From Salegentibacter salegens (GTDB lineage: Bacteria > Bacteroidota > Bacteroidia > Flavobacteriales > Flavobacteriaceae), in contig NZ_LT670848.1 of assembly GCF_900142975.1 (NCBI RefSeq), positions 1,364,001 to 1,428,000 of the forward strand: a DNA stretch of 64,000 nucleotides. Direction: 5' to 3'. Positions 58,180 through 64,000 of this stretch are shown here, one piece after another. Numbering within the stretch: the stretch's first letter is position 1; each line of letters begins with the position of its first letter. The position numbers were made by a program, and so were the translations under genes. The notes under the pieces are model-generated. The model was not told the DNA's origin. It searched no databases and saw only the letters and a program-made list of their open reading frames with translations.

Positions 58180-59133
58180 TTGAACGAAATTGTAATTGAA
58201 CTTTCAGAAATTAATCCCCGCGAATTTTTTGGGCAACAAAACGAGAATATTGAACTTCTTAAAAAATACTTTCCTAAGCTGAAAATTGTAGCCCGCGGAA
58301 ACAAAATTAAGGTTTTTGGTGACGAGGAAATGCTGGAAGAATTTGATGTACGCATCACGATGCTTATGGAGCACTTCGGAAAGTATAATAAACTGGACGA
58401 AAATGTGATTGAAAGAGTGCTTACCAGCGAGAAAAGTTCAGATTATCAAACCTCAGATGAGAGCGGCGAAGTTTTGGTTCACGGGGTTGGCGGTCGTTTG
58501 GTAAAACCCCAAACCGCAAACCAAAGAAAGCTGGTGGAACTGATGCGTAAAAACGATATGGTTTTTGCCATTGGCCCAGCCGGAACCGGGAAAACCTATA
58601 CCGGTGTTGCACTTGCCGTTAAAGCTTTAAAAGAAAAACAGGTTCGCAGAATTATCCTTACCCGTCCCGCAGTTGAGGCTGGTGAAAACCTGGGTTTTCT
58701 TCCCGGCGATCTTAAGGAAAAACTAGACCCTTATATGCAGCCGCTTTACGATGCACTTCGGGATATGATTCCCCAGGAAAGATTGGATTCATTTATAGAA
58801 AAAGGAGTAATACAAATTGCACCACTTGCTTTTATGCGTGGCCGAACCTTAGATAATGCCTTCGTGATTTTGGATGAAGCCCAAAATACCACGCACGCAC
58901 AAATGAAGATGTTTCTTACCAGAATGGGGAAAAGCGCCAAGTTTATGATCACCGGAGATCCCGGGCAAATAGATTTGCCGCGCAGGGTAATTTCAGGTCT
59001 AAAAGAAGCTTTACTCGTGCTTAAAGAAGTAAAAGGCGTAGGAATAATTTACCTTGACGATAAAGATGTGATTCGCCATAGATTGGTGAAAAAGATTATT
59101 TCAGCCTATAAAGAAATTGAACATACAGAATAA
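58180..59133 (+). CDS. phoH: PhoH family ATPase
   Basis: A 317-residue PhoH/PhoL-type protein. An N-terminal KH-like region (FFGQQNENIELLKKYFPKLK) precedes the P-loop GPAGTGKT, followed by LTRPAVEAGENLGFLPGDLK, VILDEAQNTTHAQMKMFLTR (Walker B) and ITGDPGQIDLP. The family is linked to RNA metabolism and often co-occurs with YbeY. The start is a TTG at 58180, chosen because NEIVIELSEINPREFFG matches the usual N-terminus and no ATG precedes the conserved part. Confidence 0.92.
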   Translation: MNEIVIELSEINPREFFGQQNENIELLKKYFPKLKIVARGNKIKVFGDEEMLEEFDVRITMLMEHFGKYNKLDENVIERVLTSEKSSDYQTSDESGEVLVHGVGGRLVKPQTANQRKLVELMRKNDMVFAIGPAGTGKTYTGVALAVKALKEKQVRRIILTRPAVEAGENLGFLPGDLKEKLDPYMQPLYDALRDMIPQERLDSFIEKGVIQIAPLAFMRGRTLDNAFVILDEAQNTTHAQMKMFLTRMGKSAKFMITGDPGQIDLPRRVISGLKEALLVLKEVKGVGIIYLDDKDVIRHRLVKKIISAYKEIEHTE

Positions 59134-59137
59134 GTTA

Positions 59138-59222
59138 CTTCCGGATAAATCCGGGAAGCATTAAGAATAAATAATTTACATCTCGGGAAAAGTCCCGGAA
59201 CATTTAAATCTCGATTATCGAG
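59138..59222 (-). repeat. Family B MITE-like element copy 5
   Basis: On the minus strand it begins TCGATAATCGAGATTTAAAT and GTTCCGGGAC, then a second hairpin CTTCCCGGATTTATCCGGAAG near its other end. It fills most of the spacer between phoH and purC. Confidence 0.55.
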
Positions 59223-59280
59223 TAAAATCCTATTTCAATTTTTTATAAAATTCAGTTTCCAAAATTCAGAATAGATTCTA

Positions 59281-60228
59281 ATGAACAATACCATTATAAA
59301 AACCGATTTCAATTTTCCAGGCCAAACCGATATTTACAAAGGTAAAGTGCGGGATGTTTATACTTTAAAAAATAATAAACTCGTAATTGTAGCAACTGAT
59401 AGGCTTTCGGCTTTTGATGTGGTAATGCCAAAGGGTATACCTTACAAAGGCCAGATCCTTAATCAAATTGCCACAAAAATGATGGAAGCCACACGCGACC
59501 TTGTACCCAACTGGCTGGAAGCCACTCCAGATCCTAATGTTGCGGTTGGCCAGGCTTGCGAGCCTTTTAAAATTGAAATGGTAATTCGCGGTTATCTTGC
59601 CGGCCACGCTGCCCGGGAATACAAAGCCGGGAAACGTATGCTGTGTGGGGTAGAAATGCCTAACGGAATGAAGGAGAATGATAAATTCCCGGAGCCAATT
59701 ATTACTCCTGCAACCAAAGCTGAACAGGGCGATCACGATGAAGATATTGCTAAAGAGGAAATTCTAAAACGTGCTATTGTTTCTAAAGAAGATTACGAAA
59801 TTCTTGAAAAATACACCCGAAATCTTTTTAAACGCGGAACCGAAATTGCCGCAAAGAGAGGATTAATTTTAGTTGATACCAAATATGAATTTGGTAAAAA
59901 TGCTGATGGGGAAATTGTTTTAATAGATGAAATTCATACTCCCGATTCTTCTCGATATTTTTATGCCGATGGTTACCGGGAAAGACAGGACAACGATGAG
60001 CCACAAAAACAACTATCTAAAGAGTTTGTGAGACAATGGCTTATTGAAAATAACTTCCAGGGAAAAGACGGTCAAATTCTACCAGAAATGAGCGATGAAT
60101 ATATCGAATCGGTTTCTGAGCGTTATATTGAATTATACGAGAAAATTACCGGAGAAGCTTTTGTGAAAAGTGATATCAGTAATATTGAAACGCGTATTGA
60201 AAAGAATGTACTGGAGTATTTGAAATAA
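59281..60228 (+). CDS. purC: Phosphoribosylaminoimidazole-succinocarboxamide synthase
   Basis: A 315-residue SAICAR synthetase of the purine pathway, joining CAIR and aspartate with ATP. Motifs: [60 protein letters not shown], and [20 protein letters not shown] near the active site. The length is the long (about 300 residues) eukaryote/Bacteroidetes type. It is followed by a family A repeat and the convergent dnaE gene. Confidence 0.96.
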   Translation: MNNTIIKTDFNFPGQTDIYKGKVRDVYTLKNNKLVIVATDRLSAFDVVMPKGIPYKGQILNQIATKMMEATRDLVPNWLEATPDPNVAVGQACEPFKIEMVIRGYLAGHAAREYKAGKRMLCGVEMPNGMKENDKFPEPIITPATKAEQGDHDEDIAKEEILKRAIVSKEDYEILEKYTRNLFKRGTEIAAKRGLILVDTKYEFGKNADGEIVLIDEIHTPDSSRYFYADGYRERQDNDEPQKQLSKEFVRQWLIENNFQGKDGQILPEMSDEYIESVSERYIELYEKITGEAFVKSDISNIETRIEKNVLEYLK

Positions 60229-60248
60229 GAGTTTTAAAGCTCATAATT

Positions 60249-60311
60249 ACGTCAATCTGAACTTGTTTCAGATTCTAACATCTTAGATCCTGAAACAAGT
60301 TCAGATTGACG
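60249..60311. repeat. Family A palindromic repeat copy 5
   Basis: A near-perfect 63-bp palindrome: starts ACGTCAATCTGAACTTGTTT and ends CAAGTTCAGATTGACG around the TTAGAT centre. It lies between convergent purC and dnaE. Confidence 0.75.
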
Positions 60312-60336
60312 GTTAAGAGGTTTTTATTACTAACCC

Positions 60337-63309
60337 CTAAGAAAACTGGTATCCAACCAACCGGGGATCGGTTAGGGTATCCTGGCGTTGCAGCCATTGT
60401 ATGCTAATAGAAATATAATCCAGCTCATTATTTACCCTGCCGTAGCATTTGTAAATTCCTTTGCTTCGTAACGGATATTTTTCTGCGGTTACGGGGAATT
60501 GCACAGTATCGAAGACATCACCCTTCTCATCAAAAAAAGTCCCAAAATACATATATTTTCCGTTAGAAGTTCCGGTTTTTTTGGCGGTGATAAGGGCGCC
60601 ATAGATCAATATTTCCTTTCCCACATAATGTTTTAGATCTTTTGCTCTTACCGATTTTTTAATAGGACTTTTAAGCAATTTAAAATGCGAACAAAGCGGA
60701 AAACCCAATAATTCCATCTGGTCAAAAGCTTCTATTAATGCTGAATATTGAAACTGCGGAAGTTCAAAATCCCGGTGAGCGGTATTAAATAACTTTTCCT
60801 GTTTAGCTACCGGTTTGGAGGCATTCAGTTTAAAATGAGCTTTCCATAGTAAATGATGTTTATCTATTTGTGTGAATCTAAAAGCATCTATTTTCAGCAA
60901 AATACTTAGTTGTTCTATAGAAATAGAAGCGCGATCTATAAAATCATCAAACGACTTGAAAGCTCCAAAAAACTGCCGGTTTTCCAGAATTTGCTGCACG
61001 GTTTTAGTCTCCAATTCTTTGATATAGCCTAATCCTAAATAAATATCTTTTCCAAAAATACTGTTGGGATGATCGCTTTTATTGATACAGGGTGGATATA
61101 CCTTTCCACCGCATTTTCTAATTTCCTGGATATAAGTTTCTACACCATAAAATCCGCCACCATTATTAAGCGCAGCTACCATAAATTCCAGCGGAAAATA
61201 TTTCTTTAAATATAAACTCTGGTAACTCTCCACCGCATAAGAAGCCGAATGCCCCTTTGGAAATGCATAGCCGGCAAAAGAAGAAATTTGCTCCCAAACC
61301 TCATCAATAATCTTATCGCTATAATTTTTTTGCCTGCAATTTTCCCTGAATTTCGCTTCAATTCGCTGCATCTGGCCTTTAGAGGTTTTCTTACCGCTCA
61401 TTCCCCGGCGCAACACATCGGCATCTTCAAAACTAAGTCCGGCGAATTTATGGGCTACTTTCATCACGTCTTCCTGATACACCATAACTCCGTACGTGTC
61501 TTCCATAATTTCCAACATCACGGGATGAGCCTGTTTTCTTCGTGCGGGATCACGATGCCGTTTTATGTATTCTTCTTTCATCCCACCGCTGGAAATACCG
61601 GGCCTGATTATAGAACTCGCAGCCACTAAATTCAAATAATTATCGGTTTGCAGTTTGGTGAGCAGGCCGCGCATTGCCGGAGATTCTACATAAAAAACCC
61701 CCAAGCAATCCCCGGTTCTCAAGAGATTATTGATTTCCGGGTCTTTTTTAAAAAGTTTAATATTTTCAATATCCTTAATTTCAGCATTTGGTTGATTTTC
61801 CTTTACAATTTCAATCGCATCAGTGATTTTCGAAAGTCCGCGTTGGGCAAGAATATCAAATTTATGAATCCCAACTTCTTCCGCTATATTCATATCTATC
61901 TGGATGGTTTCAAAACCTTTGGGCGGTAAAAAAGTAGCGGCATAATTATAAACGCTATCATTCAGAATCAAAATCCCGCCGGAATGCACGCTTAAATAAT
62001 TAGGAAACCCTTCAATTAAAGCACTATAACGCAACACCAACTTCTCCAGTTTATCCAGCTCATTTATACTAAAAAATCCTGCCGAAAGTTTATCGATATT
62101 TTCTTTGGGCAAACCAAAAACCTTCCCTAATTCCCGGGCAACCGCACGGCGTTTAAAGGTTACGTAAGTTCCCATTAAAGCGGTAAACTCGTATTTTTTG
62201 AAAATAAAATCGGTTACCTCGTTGCGGTCTTTCCAGGAGAAATCGATATCAAAATCGGGGGGAGAACTTCGACTTTCATTGATAAAACGTTCAAAATAAA
62301 GGTCCAGCTCAATGGGATCTACATTGGTGATTCCAATAATGTAAGCAATAATAGAATTGGCGCCACTCCCCCGCCCTATAAACGGAAAATTCTTAGTGCG
62401 CGCATAACTCACAATATCATAATTGATCAAAAAGTAAGAAACAAATCCAAGTTTGATAATGGCATTCAACTCTTTTTCTACCCGTTCCAAAACCTTTTCA
62501 CTTATCTTGGGATAACGTTTTGCTAGATTTTCATCGCATAATTTCTTTAATCGTTCCTCATCAGCTTCGGGAGTTTTTCCTGATACCAGTAAATTTCGGT
62601 TTTGGGTTTTCCCGAATTTGAAATCTACCCGGCAGGATTTTACCAACTGTCGGGTATTTTCTAAAATATGCGGATAATCTTCAAATTCCGAAGCGATAAT
62701 TTCTGAAGACAACATTTGATGAGAAAAAGAACCCTGCTCGCTTTCGGGAAGCTGACTAAGTAAAACATTATTATCTATGGCCCGCAACAACCGGTGTGCG
62801 TTATAATCGCGCTTATTTCTGAAACTCACGCTTTGTTGCAAGACCAGTTTCTCCTTAAATTCCAGGTATTTTGAAAATTTAAGTTTCCGCAGGCTTTCTA
62901 CAGAAATTCCAATGAATTCATCGTTTCTGAAATTCGTCTTTTTGTGTGCTACTACTTTTTCGAAAGGATAAATAATAAAACAATCAGGTAATTCTGGAGC
63001 TTCAGGTTTAAAATCTTTTTTTGAATGAAGCTGCTGTGATAAATGCTCGTTCAACTGCCTGAAACCTTCATTATTTTTCGCAAGTCCTACATATTGTTGC
63101 TCGGCTCCATTTCTAAAATCAATTCCCACTTTTGGTTTTAACCCATATTCCGAAGCTATCTTTATAAAATTTAAGCAAGCCGAAGTATTATTAATATCGG
63201 TAAGCGCTAAAGCTTCAACTTTAAATTCCCGGGCGAGTTCACAGAGTTTTTCTACCGAAAAAGTCCCGTAGCGCAGCGAATACCAGGTATGGCAGTTTAA
63301 ATAGATCAT
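60337..63309 (-). CDS. Second DNA polymerase III alpha subunit (DnaE2-like, error-prone type)
   Basis: A 990-residue C-family polymerase, shorter than the replicative DnaE (about 1150 or more). It has an N-terminal PHP domain starting YLNCHTWYSLRYGTFSVEKL, with the usual HxHS motif altered. The polymerase core carries FIGRGSGANSIIAYIIGI and the catalytic PPDFDIDFSWKDR, then GVMVYQEDVMKVAHKFAGLS and FPKGHSASYAVESYQSLYLK. A C-terminal OB domain follows. The gene overlaps dinB by one base (TAATG), so the two polymerases are cotranslated, which points to a translesion (SOS-type) role rather than chromosome replication. Confidence 0.9.
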   Translation of the reverse strand: MIYLNCHTWYSLRYGTFSVEKLCELAREFKVEALALTDINNTSACLNFIKIASEYGLKPKVGIDFRNGAEQQYVGLAKNNEGFRQLNEHLSQQLHSKKDFKPEAPELPDCFIIYPFEKVVAHKKTNFRNDEFIGISVESLRKLKFSKYLEFKEKLVLQQSVSFRNKRDYNAHRLLRAIDNNVLLSQLPESEQGSFSHQMLSSEIIASEFEDYPHILENTRQLVKSCRVDFKFGKTQNRNLLVSGKTPEADEERLKKLCDENLAKRYPKISEKVLERVEKELNAIIKLGFVSYFLINYDIVSYARTKNFPFIGRGSGANSIIAYIIGITNVDPIELDLYFERFINESRSSPPDFDIDFSWKDRNEVTDFIFKKYEFTALMGTYVTFKRRAVARELGKVFGLPKENIDKLSAGFFSINELDKLEKLVLRYSALIEGFPNYLSVHSGGILILNDSVYNYAATFLPPKGFETIQIDMNIAEEVGIHKFDILAQRGLSKITDAIEIVKENQPNAEIKDIENIKLFKKDPEINNLLRTGDCLGVFYVESPAMRGLLTKLQTDNYLNLVAASSIIRPGISSGGMKEEYIKRHRDPARRKQAHPVMLEIMEDTYGVMVYQEDVMKVAHKFAGLSFEDADVLRRGMSGKKTSKGQMQRIEAKFRENCRQKNYSDKIIDEVWEQISSFAGYAFPKGHSASYAVESYQSLYLKKYFPLEFMVAALNNGGGFYGVETYIQEIRKCGGKVYPPCINKSDHPNSIFGKDIYLGLGYIKELETKTVQQILENRQFFGAFKSFDDFIDRASISIEQLSILLKIDAFRFTQIDKHHLLWKAHFKLNASKPVAKQEKLFNTAHRDFELPQFQYSALIEAFDQMELLGFPLCSHFKLLKSPIKKSVRAKDLKHYVGKEILIYGALITAKKTGTSNGKYMYFGTFFDEKGDVFDTVQFPVTAEKYPLRSKGIYKCYGRVNNELDYISISIQWLQRQDTLTDPRLVGYQFS

Positions 63310-64000
63310 TATTGTTTTCTATGCGCCAACACAATTGGCGGTTCACCGTTAAACGGATTTCCCATGCGGCCAATGGTTTTTGTTCCCATTGTCACCGCGC
63401 GCATCACGCTATGTTCTCCAAAACGCTCTTTAATTTTATCTATAGAATTATATAAATTCAGCATTTCTTCAGAATCATCAAACAGGTTAATCTGGTAATT
63501 TCCACCTACAAGTCCGCTGAATTTCACACCGATTAACCTAATCAACAACCGACGCGAATAGAGTTGCTTAAAGAGCATTTCAACTTTAGGAATAAGAATA
63601 TGATCGGCACTGGTATATGAGATTTTCACCTGTTTAGAATGTGTTTGATAATCTGAATACCTGATCTTCACACTTACCACACTGGTGAGCTTATTACCCC
63701 GCCGTAGCTGATAAGCCAGGCTCTCTGCCATTGCTACCAAAGTGGCGTGCAGGCGTACCATATCTATAGTATCTCGCCCAAAAGTGCGCTCGGTAGAAAT
63801 AGATTTTCTTTCGTGATACGGGATAATTGGCGTATCATCAAGACCGTTAGCACGTTTCCAAATAGTTCTTCCGGCTTTTCCTAAAACGCTTTCCAACATT
63901 TCCACCGGCATTTCCTGGATGGTCTTTATCTCTCTAACGCCTAAATTCAGAAGTTTTTGAAAAGTCTTATTCCCAACCATCGGGATCTTATTCACACTTA
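63309..64000 (-). CDS. dinB: DNA polymerase IV (Y family), partial at the window edge
   Basis: The 3' part (about 230 codons) of a Y-family translesion polymerase; the frame is open to the window end, so the catalytic palm and fingers lie outside. Visible are the thumb helix-hairpin-helix (VNKIPMVGNKTFQKLLNLGV) and the little-finger domain (KSISTERTFGRDTIDMVRLH; SVVSVKIRYSDYQTHSKQVK). Its stop overlaps the dnaE-like start by one base. Together they form a DinB/DnaE2-type mutagenesis operon. Confidence 0.9.
   Translation of the reverse strand, partial: SVNKIPMVGNKTFQKLLNLGVREIKTIQEMPVEMLESVLGKAGRTIWKRANGLDDTPIIPYHERKSISTERTFGRDTIDMVRLHATLVAMAESLAYQLRRGNKLTSVVSVKIRYSDYQTHSKQVKISYTSADHILIPKVEMLFKQLYSRRLLIRLIGVKFSGLVGGNYQINLFDDSEEMLNLYNSIDKIKERFGEHSVMRAVTMGTKTIGRMGNPFNGEPPIVLAHRKQ

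Overview
The window looks like chromosomal DNA of a marine or saline Flavobacteriaceae bacterium (Gramella, Salegentibacter or Zunongwangia type; genus is inference). The sequence is AT-rich. Several promoters match the Bacteroidetes -7 box TAnnTTTG and genes lack strong Shine-Dalgarno sites. Lineage-typical genes include gldF/gldG (gliding), a CarboxypepD-plug-barrel outer membrane receptor, a YbiT-type ABC-F protein and a dinB-dnaE pair.

Region 1 (0.1-24 kb) is mostly housekeeping: cinA, an Hpt protein, FAH-family enzymes, a DnaQ-like exonuclease, a BLUF photoreceptor, a 2-oxoacid dehydrogenase E2, recR, a sodium/solute symporter, a TonB-type receptor, ABC-F, transaldolase, SRP RNA, glutaminyl cyclase, glyA and fumarylacetoacetase. 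It also holds genes broken by small lesions: an in-frame TAG in a CarboxypepD protein, a one-base frameshift in a ParE-type toxin and a two-base deletion in a small membrane protein gene. Three genes fall below about 60 codons: a basic protein, a membrane protein and, further on, a cysteine-rich protein.

Region 2 (24-34.6 kb) holds a 1496-residue protein built of two fused UvrA-like halves (four ABC units), then a same-strand run of exported NTF2-like, cupin and ferredoxin-fold-like proteins with an NAD-dependent reductase. A ridA-like gene in that run is broken by a 93-bp dispersed element. A LytTR response regulator heads the run.

Region 3 (about 35.1-50.8 kb) is an accessory island. A 22-bp copy of the mnmE 3' end at 35130, differing from the true one only at synonymous positions, suggests integration at mnmE. 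Gene remnants lie next to and just outside its left end, followed by an IS256-family element with an 8-bp target duplication. The cargo includes cspA, a 38-residue metallothionein-like protein beside a SigZ-like sigma factor, two HipBST-type toxin-antitoxin modules, a PAS histidine kinase, a mobilization/replication module (relaxase, MobC, Toprim protein, VapE, excisionase-like HTH) and an ASCH protein. No integrase is visible.

Region 4 (50.8-64 kb) returns to core genes: mnmE, a DUF4870 protein, dnaN, gldG/gldF, a monooxygenase-fold protein, a SAM hydrolase-family protein, phoH, purC, and dnaE-type polymerase plus dinB, the last cut by the window edge. Heptanucleotide repeat arrays cluster at 52.2-56.9 kb. 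Two dispersed repeat families recur through the window: a palindrome found only between convergent genes, and a roughly 90-bp MITE-like element.
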